Below are positions 6,251 to 12,950 of a stretch of DNA of 16,698 bases, piece after piece. This DNA comes from Halobacteriales archaeon SW_10_68_16. Its GTDB lineage: Archaea; Halobacteriota; Halobacteria; Halobacteriales; Haloarculaceae. Numbering within the stretch: position 1 is the stretch's first letter; the number at the start of each line of letters is the position of its first letter. Location of the stretch: NCBI GenBank assembly GCA_003023485.1, contig PXSG01000077.1:24731-41428 (forward strand), given 5' to 3'. The position numbers and the translations under genes were made by a program. Under the pieces are notes generated by a model. It searched no databases and had not been told where the DNA came from. It saw only the letters and a list, made by a program, of their open reading frames with translations.

Positions 6251-7422
6251 ATGGAAGAACGAACGCGGGCGTACCTCAGGGGCCGGTTCGGGGACTTCTA
6301 CCGCCGGGCCGAGGTCTCGCCCCCGCCCGACGCCAACGAGCGCGAGTGGGGGTACGTCCCCTGGACCGAGGGGCCCGGCGACACCTACGTCCGGCACAAG
6401 TCCCTGCTAGATCTGGGTGACATCGAATCGTTCCTCGAACGGGAACGCCCGCGCCACGTCTACTACTCGGCGGGCCGCTACCGCAATCCGGGCGCCTCGA
6501 CCATGTCGGGCAAGTCCTGGCGCTCCTCGGATCTGATCTTCGACCTTGATGCCGACCACCTGCCCGGAACGTCCCCGGAGGACACCTACGCCGAGATGCT
6601 CGCCGAGTGCAAGGACGCACTCCTGGGACTCCTCGATTTTCTCGAAACGGACTTCGGTTTCGAGGACCTCACCGTCGCCTTCTCGGGGTCCCGGGGCTAT
6701 CACGTCCACGTCCGCGACGAGACAGTCCAGGACCTCGAACGCGATGCCCGCCGGGAGATCGTCGACTACGTCCGGGGGACAGGCCTCACCCCCGAGAACC
6801 TCGTGGACACGGAGATGCGCGAAACCGTCAGCGTGCGCGTGCTCCCGACCGACGGCGGGTGGGGCCGGCGCGTCCACGAGCGACTGCTCGGGTTCGTCGA
6901 GGAACTCGAGACGATGGACCGCGAGGCGGCGATGGACCGCCTGCAGGAACTGGAGGGGATCGGCGAGGGACGCGCCGAGACCGACGCGCCGAGACCGTCT
7001 ACGGGACCATCGAGGGAAACCGCCGGGCAATCGAGCGGGGCAACCTCGAAGCGGGCGGCGTCGGCTTGCGGACGCTGGTCGAGTCGCTGGTCGGGGAAGT
7101 CGTCGCCGAACAGAACGCACCCATCGACGAACCGGTGACGACCGACACGAACAGGCTGATCCGCCTGCCGGGCAGCCTCCATGGCGGGAGCGGGCTGGCG
7201 GTCCGGCACATTCCACGCGAAGACGTCGACGCATTCGACCCGCTGGTCGACGCCGTCCCGGAGACGTTCCGTGGTCACGAAATCACGGTGGAAGTCACCG
7301 ACGGCGGGACGGTCGAACTGGGCGGCGATAGTTTTACACTCCAGGAGCGAGAGGTTACCGTTCCGGAGTATCTCGGCGTGTTCCTGATGTGCCGGGGACG
7401 GGCCGAGAAGGGCAAGGAATGA
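6251..7422 (+). pseudogene. priS: DNA primase small (catalytic) subunit PriS, frameshifted by a 14-bp tandem duplication
   Basis: PriS makes RNA primers for replication with PriL. The frame from 6251 carries the catalytic acidic motif FDLDAD (D98, D100, with D102 near) and the SGSRGYHVHV nucleotide-binding motif (145-154). At about residue 240 it meets an exact 14-bp tandem duplication (6969-6996), after which the frame runs to a stop at 7138 (295 aa). The rest of PriS, including NRLIRLPGSLHGGSG (about 7150-7193) and the C-terminus VFLMCRG, lies in another frame ending at 7422. Removing one copy of the 14-mer restores a continuous 385-residue protein reading GEGRAETVYGTIEG across the site, which is the normal haloarchaeal length. 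The gene is usually essential, so an assembly error, a mixed population or a second copy must be considered. The TGA overlaps the gins51 ATG. Confidence 0.92.
6969..6997 (+). repeat. 14-bp tandem duplication in priS
   Basis: GACGCGCCGAGACC occurs twice back to back, at 6969-6982 and 6983-6996, and period-14 identity extends one further base to 6997. A 14-base insertion shifts the frame by two. Confidence 0.97.
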
Positions 7423-8255
7423 ACCTGGACGAACTGCAGTCAGTCCGCGAACGCGAGCGCCAGACCGACAGCCTCCAGGAGCTTCGCGAGACGTTCTACG
7501 CGGACGCGGGCGAGTTCGTCCGTAATCTGCGCGAGCGCCGCGAGCAGGCCGCCGAGCGCGCGGGCAGCCCCTTCGACGCGCCCGAGGTGGACCGGCTCAA
7601 CAACGAGATCGAGGCCGCCGAGGAGACTGTCGAGGCCATCTACGAGAAACGGCTGGGCAAACTCGTCAAGGCGGCATCGCTCGCCGCGGCCGGGATGTCC
7701 GCCCGGACCGAGGGGATGACCGTGGAGGAACAGCAACTCTTCGAGACGCTCGTCGAGGACATCGAGTCGAACCGGCAGTACGTTCTCGACATCCTCACCG
7801 GCGAGGAGACCCATACGGAGTCCGCCAGCGATGAGGACACCACAGTCTCGTCCGAACCATCGGAGAGAGACGTTCCACCGACGGCGGACGACGGACCCAC
7901 AAGCGCGGGTGCCGATTCCCACCGAGAACGCGACGGCGAATCCGTCGACAGCGAGGCCATGGGCGGGTCCGGCCAGTCCCGCGGCGCGCCGGGAGCAGAC
8001 GATACGACGGACGTGTCTGCAGGCCCAGGATCGGAAGCGACCGAGCACGACGAGCAACGGGGCGATGGCGACAACGGCGGAGTTGCCCCTGGTGGGAGTC
8101 ACGACCGCGAGACGGTCCGGATCACGTCCGACGTCGGTGCCTTCCTCGGTGTCGACCAGCGCGAGTACGACCTCTCGGAGGACGACGTGGTCCAGTTGCC
8201 GGCCCAGAACGCCGACCCTCTCGTCGAGCGCGACGTCGCCGAGCGACTGGAGTGA
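7419..8255 (+). CDS. GINS complex subunit, Gins51 type
   Basis: The ATG at 7419 overlaps the priS stop as ATGA and gives 278 residues. The N-terminal helical A-domain (about 1-130) starts MNLDELQSVRERERQTDSLQ and includes RLGKLVKAASLAAAG and TEGMTVEEQQLFETLVEDI. A long acidic, Ser/Gly/Asp-rich linker (about 130-228) follows. The C-terminal B-domain (about 229-278) reads VRITSDVGAFLGVDQREYDL. A-domain before B-domain is the Gins51 order, and pairing with priS is a known archaeal gene arrangement. GINS binds MCM and the RecJ-like/Cdc45 protein in the replicative helicase. The gene looks intact. Its stop codon directly abuts the stop of the convergent protease gene. Confidence 0.88.
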   Translation: MNLDELQSVRERERQTDSLQELRETFYADAGEFVRNLRERREQAAERAGSPFDAPEVDRLNNEIEAAEETVEAIYEKRLGKLVKAASLAAAGMSARTEGMTVEEQQLFETLVEDIESNRQYVLDILTGEETHTESASDEDTTVSSEPSERDVPPTADDGPTSAGADSHRERDGESVDSEAMGGSGQSRGAPGADDTTDVSAGPGSEATEHDEQRGDGDNGGVAPGGSHDRETVRITSDVGAFLGVDQREYDLSEDDVVQLPAQNADPLVERDVAERLE

Positions 8256-9373
8256 CTACGCCGGGTCCGGCCGGGAGCCGAGTTGCAGCAGACTCGTCTC
8301 GCGCTCGCCGTCCCTGCGGACTGTCACCGCCACGGTGTCGCCCGGACTGGTCTCCAGCGCGAGAAACGTCGAGAGTCTCGCGGACGTCCGGATGTCGGTC
8401 TCACCCAGGCGGACGATGACGTCCCCGCCGGTCGGGACCTGTTCGTCCCCGACCTGGGTCGAGCCGGTAGACCCCCGGAGGACGCCGTCGGCCGGCGCCC
8501 CGTCGACTACCTCTTGGATGTACAGCCCCCACGAGCGGTCGAGGTCGTTCGCCTCGGCCAACCGCGGGGACACCTCGCGGATGCGCACACCCATGTAGGG
8601 GTGGTCGTAGTTGCCAGTCCCGATCAGTGCGGGTACGACACGGCGGACCATCGCCGCCGAGATGGCGAAGCCGATGTTGTCCCCGCCCCCGGAGTTGACG
8701 ACGCCCACGACGGTCCCGTCCATGTCGACGAGCGGTCCGCCGCTGTTGCCGGGGTTGACGGGCGCGTCGGTCTGGATGGCGTCGGGGATCGAGAAGCCGT
8801 TCGCGGCGGGTAGCCCACCGCGACCACCTCCGTCCCGATCGGCGGTTCCTTCTCTGCGAGCCCGAGGGGTGTGGCGTTTGCCGACATCGACTTCACTTCG
8901 AGGACGGCCAGGTCGCTGTAGACGTCAGTGCCGACGACGCGAGCGGGGCGCCAGCCACCCTCGTCGAACCACACCGAGACGGACTCGGCATCGGAGACGA
9001 CGTGCTCGTTGGTCACGAGGTGGTCCGCGTCGTAGACCCACGCGGTCCCGCCGGCCTGCCCGCCCGCGCTGTCGACACGGACCGCAACGACGGAGTCGAC
9101 GACGTCCCGGTAGATGTCGGTGACGCGGGAGGTCGGTTCGGCCGTCTCGTCGTCGAGTTCCCGCGTGCCGGTCTCGGCGTCGGGATCGGCCGTCCGGTCG
9201 GTGCTCGTCGTCGAGTCGGTGCTGGTCGCAGGCGTGGCCGTTCCCTCGTCCGTTCGCGGTGTCGACTCCTCGGTGGCGTCGGGGGTGGCGACGGTACAGC
9301 CGGCACCGGCCCCCACGAGTCCGGCCCCGATGGTCGCGAGGAGGCGCCGCCGCGACCATGGCTGTCGGTCCAT
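8256..9373 (-). pseudogene. HtrA/DegP-like serine protease, Tat lipoprotein, frameshifted by a deletion
   Basis: The ATG at 9373 begins MDRQPWSRRRLLATIGAGLV, with a twin-arginine signal and a lipobox ending GAGAGC, so the enzyme should be exported and lipid-anchored. A Thr/Asp/Ser-rich linker precedes the protease domain. His124 (TNEHVV) and Asp154 (YSDLAVLEV) of the triad are in this frame, which reads TEVVAVG at 187 and then loses homology at about 8813. The continuation, [18 protein letters not shown] and [11 protein letters not shown] with the catalytic Ser, then a PDZ domain ([12 protein letters not shown]), lies in another frame ending at 8256. By family recollection about 20 residues are missing at the junction. 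The gene is broken as written. HtrA proteases degrade or refold damaged envelope proteins. A TATA-like box lies at 9396-9403 (minus strand). Confidence 0.85.
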
Positions 9374-9445
9374 AGCCGCCCAAGGGAAGCCAGAAGAATA
9401 AGTCCCGGGGCAAACTACTACCCGGTTCGTCGCAAACGCACGGTC

Positions 9446-9709
9446 ATGGCAAGCGAACGTGACACTGGCAGTGAGCCGCCGGGGCTCCTGGTGCCGGCCC
9501 TGCGGTGTGCCGTCGAGATGCTGGCCGTCGCCGGTATCTTCCTGCTGGTTGGCCTCCCGGCGTCGAACACCGTCTACCTCGGCGTGGTCGTCGCGCTGAC
9601 GGTCATCGCCGTCACCGTCGTGCTGTTCTGGTGTCTGAACAGGCAGATGCGAGCCTGGATCGTCCACGCGCAACGGTCGGGAATGCGGCGGGCACGGCAG
9701 ACGGATTAG
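9446..9709 (+). CDS. Small two-helix membrane protein, 87 aa
   Basis: Starting at the ATG at 9446, the product begins MASERDTGSEPPGLLVPALR. Two hydrophobic segments at about 24-43 and 47-64 would form a hairpin in the membrane, followed by a basic tail (RRARQTD). The tail charge predicts both ends facing the cytoplasm. The frame is open further upstream, but that part is shadow over the protease gene. It diverges from the protease gene, with 72 bases between the two start codons. I do not recognise the family and assign no function. Confidence 0.65.
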   Translation: MASERDTGSEPPGLLVPALRCAVEMLAVAGIFLLVGLPASNTVYLGVVVALTVIAVTVVLFWCLNRQMRAWIVHAQRSGMRRARQTD

Positions 9710-9727
9710 GAGGCGCGCTCGAACAGG

Positions 9728-9735
9728 GTTAAGTG
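9728..9735 (+). promoter_or_regulatory. TATA-like box for the UPF0173 gene
   Basis: GTTAAGTG lies about 27-30 bases upstream of the ATG at 9761, a leaderless-promoter spacing. Confidence 0.45.
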
Positions 9736-9760
9736 CGCTTCGGGAGTACACTGGGATGCA

Positions 9761-10477
9761 ATGCAACTCACCTGGCACGGCCACTCGACGTGGCACGTCG
9801 AGGTCGGAGGCACGAGCCTGCTGATCGACCCCTTCTTCGACAACCCCAAGACGGAGACCGATCCGTCGTCGCTGGATCCCGAGTACGTCCTGTTGACCCA
9901 CGGTCACTACGACCACATCGCCCACGTCGGCGAGTTCCTCGGCGCGACCATCCTCGGGACGCCGGAACTGACCGCCTACGTCGCCGACGAGTACGACCTG
10001 CCCGACGAGGCCACCACGGGGTTCAACCTCGGCGGGACCGTCGAGCTGGGCGAGGCGTTCGTCAGTTTCCACCGCGCCGACCACACGAACGGGATCAACA
10101 TGGAGTACGACCTGGACGCGGGGATGCCAGGGGGATTCATCGTCTCTGACACAGACCCCGTGGACGGCGGGCCGGCGGACGCGACGACCTTCTACCACGC
10201 CGGCGACACGGCGCTGTTCTCGGAGATGCGCGACGTCATCGGGCCGTACCTCCACCCCGACGCGGCCGCACTCCCCGCGGGCGACCACTTCACCATGGGC
10301 CCGCGACAGGCCGCCATCGCCGCCGACTGGTTGGGCGTCGACTACGCGTTCCCGATGCACTACGACACCTTCCCGCCCATCGAGATCGACACCGCGGAGT
10401 TCGAACGGCAGGTCAGCGAGAACGCCGCCGCCGTCGAGGCCGTCGTCCTCGAGGGCGACGAGACGTTCGACCTCTAG
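9761..10477 (+). CDS. Metallo-beta-lactamase-fold hydrolase, UPF0173 family
   Basis: The 238-residue product starts [20 protein letters not shown]. It carries the metal-binding motif THGHYDH at 46-52, further ligands in [10 protein letters not shown] and MHYDTFPP, and a conserved [10 protein letters not shown] segment. This is the UPF0173 group of metal-dependent hydrolases, usually of about 230-240 residues, so the length is normal. The substrate is unknown; cytoplasmic location is likely as no signal peptide is seen. A GTTAAGTG box at 9728-9735 lies about 29 bases before the ATG, supporting its own leaderless promoter. Confidence 0.9.
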   Translation: MQLTWHGHSTWHVEVGGTSLLIDPFFDNPKTETDPSSLDPEYVLLTHGHYDHIAHVGEFLGATILGTPELTAYVADEYDLPDEATTGFNLGGTVELGEAFVSFHRADHTNGINMEYDLDAGMPGGFIVSDTDPVDGGPADATTFYHAGDTALFSEMRDVIGPYLHPDAAALPAGDHFTMGPRQAAIAADWLGVDYAFPMHYDTFPPIEIDTAEFERQVSENAAAVEAVVLEGDETFDL

Positions 10478-10497
10478 GAAACGCTGATAACTGCAGC

Positions 10498-10511
10498 CCC
10501 CCTATCGGGGG
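10498..10511 (+). repeat. 5-bp GC inverted repeat over the ribosome-binding position
   Basis: CCCCC, loop TATC (with one C unpaired on either reading), and GGGGG, one base before the ATG at 10513. It could mask the start region or be chance in GC-rich DNA. Confidence 0.35.
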
Positions 10512-10512
10512 T

Positions 10513-10928
10513 ATGGCTGACGACTGGCGCGACCAACTGGCCGGCGCGCGGATGCAGGTCGACCAGCAGTTCCAGGAGCGACTCTGGAGTTCGAGGTCGA
10601 ACACCCCGCCGATCCCGACCGGGCAGAACTGGTCGCCGACACGAGCCAACTCGACCAGATCTTCCCGGAGCTGGAACGCCTCCAGGACCAGATGGGCGGC
10701 CCGATGGGTGGCGGGGGCGACACGAGGGGGTCGGGCGGCGTGCTGAGTGCGTTCAAGGACCTGCTCGGGGGGTTCTCGGGCTCGGGGTCCGGCGTGGGTG
10801 TCGACCAGGAACGCATGGACGCCGCGACAGGCATGGCCGAGGAGTACGCGACCGACCTGCAGGCGTACCTCGAAAAGCGGGGTCGCTGGGAGGATATCCG
10901 CGAGGCCGCACGCCGCCAGCAGCGCTAG
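10513..10928 (+). pseudogene. DUF5799-like small protein, frameshifted by a deletion
   Basis: The first frame gives MADDWRDQLAGARMQVDQQF and QERL, matching the N-terminus of a haloarchaeal family I recall as DUF5799, then becomes unrelated Ser/Arg-rich sequence. From about 10580 another frame continues the family: LEFEVEHPADPDRAELVADT, then a Gly/Met-rich linker (QMGGPMGGGG), EEYATDLQAYLEKRGRWEDI and a stop at 10928. By recollection of intact relatives, some 15-20 residues between QER and LEFEVEHP are missing. The function of the family is unknown. The last two bases of its TAG overlap the stop of the convergent minus-strand gene. Confidence 0.65.
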
Positions 10929-11020
10929 ATCCCGTCGCCCGCGTGAAAGAGCGTCAGTTCCTCGACCCGGAGCGAGTCGAGCCGTTCGATCGTCTCCTCG
11001 TCGAGTTCGACTGTGGGCAT
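10925..11020 (-). CDS. Very short DUF7557-like protein, 31 aa, probably internally deleted
   Basis: The minus-strand frame from the ATG at 11020 reads MPTVELDEETIERLDSLRVE followed at once by ELTLFHAGDGI. The first 20 residues match the start of a haloarchaeal family of about 50 residues, resembling VapB-type ribbon-helix-helix antitoxins. The final 11 match its end. By memory, a conserved middle segment (DESYDELV type) normally separates them, so about 18 residues appear to be missing in frame. The motif GTCGAGGA would serve for both edges. It may be a non-functional remnant. It converges with the DUF5799-like gene; the stop codons overlap by two bases. Confidence 0.5.
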   Translation of the reverse strand: MPTVELDEETIERLDSLRVEELTLFHAGDGI

Positions 11021-11091
11021 ACCCACAGCGTCGCGTGGGAGGAACTTAAGCGACGCGGACGGCCACTCTAGGTGGGACCGACCGACACTAA

Positions 11092-11412
11092 CGCCGAGAA
11101 TACGAGAACCGTCGCGGGTCGCTCCAGCAGTGTGGCTCTCGCCATGCCCACGAGAACATCGAGAGCGTCGGACAGAAAGAGTACGGGCGGTTCGAGATAC
11201 ACGATAGTTCCCACATCGTGTTCGAGGACTTGACCCACATTCGGGAGAATATTCCCGAGGCGACGTGGCAACACGTGTGGGCGTTCCGACGCCTTTACCA
11301 GTACGTCGAATACAACGCAGACGATGGAGGCGCACCCGTAGATGTGCGCTTGAATCGCGGGACGCTGAACGTGAGCGGGGAGTACGTACCCCCTGCCTCA
11401 GTTGAGGCATAG
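11092..11412 (+). pseudogene. tnpB (IS1341-type) remnant with internal deletions
   Basis: After an in-frame TAA at 11089, one frame stays open to TAG at 11412. It reads [20 protein letters not shown], then [34 protein letters not shown] and the tail [15 protein letters not shown]. These match, in order, separate parts of haloarchaeal TnpB proteins. The helix between the QQxG..AH segment and VFEDL is missing, and so is the zinc-ribbon/RuvC block that normally follows the YVEYKA region, where the CxxC motifs and the last catalytic acid lie. The start of the protein is also absent. TnpB is the RNA-guided nuclease of IS200/IS605 elements; this product cannot cut DNA. The right-end hairpins follow directly, so the RNA-encoding part may have outlived the protein. 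Confidence 0.78.
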
Positions 11413-11454
11413 AACGGGAGTCCACGCGAAAGCCTCGGGGCTTGACCCCGAGGC
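11377..11454 (+). mobile_element. Right end of the tnpB element with three hairpins (omegaRNA-like)
   Basis: Three successive inverted repeats are visible: GGGG(A)GTAC/GTACCCCC at 11377-11393, TGCCTCA-GT-TGAGGCA at 11394-11409, and GCCTCGGGG-CTTGA-CCCCGAGGC at 11432-11454. Between the second and third lies the 15-mer AGAACGGGAGTCCAC (11411-11425), identical to 305-319. The first two hairpins overlap the end of the tnpB frame, as expected for a guide RNA drawn from the gene's 3' end and right end. Confidence 0.7.
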
Positions 11455-11457
11455 AAT

Positions 11458-11928
11458 TTACACCGCCACGAGTCCCAGCCCGTTCGCGACGAGCACTCCC
11501 GCGTTGAGTAACAGGAGGACGGCCACGAGCGCCCCGGCCTGGAAGAGCCGCCCGGCCTCGCGGGCCGGTTCCCGGACTTTCTGTCTGTCGGTGCCGTCGG
11601 CGAGTTTGCCGGTCCCGACCTCGACCAGTCCGGCGAGGACGAACCAGAGGACGAGCATCGTCAACACGAGGTGGCCGCCGCCGCTGCCGGTTAGCGACTC
11701 GACGGTGTACCGCTGGGCGGCCATGTGCCCGCCGGTCAGCAAGAGGAAAAGCGCACTGGTGCGGGAGACGCGTTTCAGTTTCCCCGCCACCGAGCCCAGC
11801 GGTGCCGCGTTCAGGTCGCCCTCGCGGGCCAGCGGGAGGACCGCGTACCAGGCGAACAATACGCTGCCGGCCCACAGGCCGGCGAATAGCAGGTGGATGG
11901 CGTAGGCGCCGGCGTCGACGAGCGTCAT
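11458..11928 (-). CDS. CopD-like integral membrane protein, 156 aa
   Basis: The ATG at 11928 begins MTLVDAGAYAIHLLFAGLWA and gives four predicted membrane helices (about residues 7-28, 50-70, 80-103, 130-152). The IHLLFAGLWAGSVLF segment and TGGHMAAQRYTVESLTG resemble haloarchaeal CopD-family proteins, which may take part in copper handling; transport has not been shown for these short forms. TACTTACG on the minus strand at 11953-11960 is a plausible TATA box. The stop codon (11460-11458) lies a few bases from the terminal hairpin of the tnpB element, so the last codons may have been rewritten by insertion. Confidence 0.7.
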   Translation of the reverse strand: MTLVDAGAYAIHLLFAGLWAGSVLFAWYAVLPLAREGDLNAAPLGSVAGKLKRVSRTSALFLLLTGGHMAAQRYTVESLTGSGGGHLVLTMLVLWFVLAGLVEVGTGKLADGTDRQKVREPAREAGRLFQAGALVAVLLLLNAGVLVANGLGLVAV

Positions 11929-11997
11929 ATCGGTCGATGACGAGCGAGGCCACGTAAGTACCGCGGTACAGCGACACACGGGGAGCAGGGCAGCCGA

Positions 11998-12804
11998 CTA
12001 CGGCGCCAGTTCGTCGACGACGCGGGCAGCGTTCTTCGAGAAGACCCGGCGCATGGCGTCCTCGGGGACATCGAGGGTGAGAATCTCCATCAGCGCGACC
12101 GTGGGGTGGGACGCGGGTGCACCCGTCCCGAAGAGTACGCGGTCGGGGTGTTCCATGACTGCCCGTTCCAGGGGGTCGCGCAGGCGGGCGTAGCTCGTGT
12201 CGATGTAGCACCTGTCGTGGCGGTCGAGGAGATCGATGGTCTCGTTCATCAACTCGATGTCCAGCGGGTGACCGCCCACGTGCGAGACGACGACGGGGAA
12301 GTCGTACTCGAGGAGCGTCTCGGCCACCGTCTCCGGGGGGAAAACCCGACCGCCGTAGGTGAGCACGGGCAGGCCGACGTCTTCGAGTGTTTCGAGGACC
12401 TCCTCGTCGGGGAGGCCGTCGACGGGCGGGGGGAGCTTGAATCCCGCGAATCTGTCGTCGTAGGCGTACTGCTCGACGTCCCCGGGCGAGGTGTGGTGTT
12501 CCTTCCGAGAGGCGGCGATGTTGCGCAGCCGCGAACTCGCCCCCTGGCCCGGGTCGCGGGCGCCCGTGATGCGTGCCATCGCGACCATCGGCCGGCCGAC
12601 GCTCATCCGGGCGACGGCGTTGTTCGCCTTGAGGTAGGAGCCATCCCGCGGCGCGGGGAAGGCCAGCGCCCGCACGACGCCCGCCTGGTGGAGTTCGCGC
12701 TCGACCTGCTCGGGGTCGCCCGCGGCCGGCCCCCGGCGTCCCTCGTCGGGTTCGAGCTCGAGGTGGACGTCGACGACGCGGAACCCGTGCTCCAGTTCGA
12801 GCAT
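11998..12804 (-). CDS. Amidohydrolase-like TIM-barrel protein, possibly metal-site-degenerate
   Basis: The 268-residue product starts MLELEHGFRVVDVHLELEPD and has the layout of amidohydrolase-2 proteins: an N-terminal VDVH strand, FAGFKLPPP in the middle, VVVSHVGGHPLDIE, and VLFGTGAPASHPTVALMEIL near the end. Family members use His and Asp ligands to bind a metal for hydrolysis or decarboxylation. Here the first HxH motif keeps only one His (H14, followed by LE), a usual His appears replaced in LPVLTYGG, and the FGSD-type Asp is Gly. The substrate is unknown. A CTTTAAG box on the minus strand at 12832-12838 lies about 30 bases before the ATG; a GGAGG stretch lies between them. Confidence 0.75.
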   Translation of the reverse strand: MLELEHGFRVVDVHLELEPDEGRRGPAAGDPEQVERELHQAGVVRALAFPAPRDGSYLKANNAVARMSVGRPMVAMARITGARDPGQGASSRLRNIAASRKEHHTSPGDVEQYAYDDRFAGFKLPPPVDGLPDEEVLETLEDVGLPVLTYGGRVFPPETVAETLLEYDFPVVVSHVGGHPLDIELMNETIDLLDRHDRCYIDTSYARLRDPLERAVMEHPDRVLFGTGAPASHPTVALMEILTLDVPEDAMRRVFSKNAARVVDELAP

Positions 12805-12831
12805 CTATCCCCCTCCTTTCGGGTCCCCCCT

Positions 12832-12838
12832 CTTAAAG
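12832..12838 (-). promoter_or_regulatory. TATA-like box for the amidohydrolase-like gene
   Basis: CTTTAAG on the minus strand lies about 28-34 bases upstream of the ATG at 12804. Confidence 0.45.
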
Positions 12839-12906
12839 CTCACCACACCGTCGGGGACCGCCCGCCACTGGTGGTGTGGCCCACGTCCGGCGATTGATTA
12901 GTAACG

Positions 12907-12914
12907 TTTATATA
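12907..12914 (+). promoter_or_regulatory. Strong TATA box of the thermosome gene
   Basis: TTTATATA lies 37-44 bases before the ATG at 12951. It implies a short leader of about 10-15 bases, which contains a Shine-Dalgarno-like GAGGT at 12937-12941. It is the clearest consensus box in the window, fitting a highly expressed chaperonin. Confidence 0.65.
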
Positions 12915-12950
12915 GAACCGCAAACGACTCTTCAACGAGGTAATCGAACC

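Noticed and set aside
8624..10360. 578-aa minus-strand frame as a single protein
   Set aside because: Only the part from 9373 downward is the protease; the upstream part is antisense to the UPF0173 and small membrane genes.
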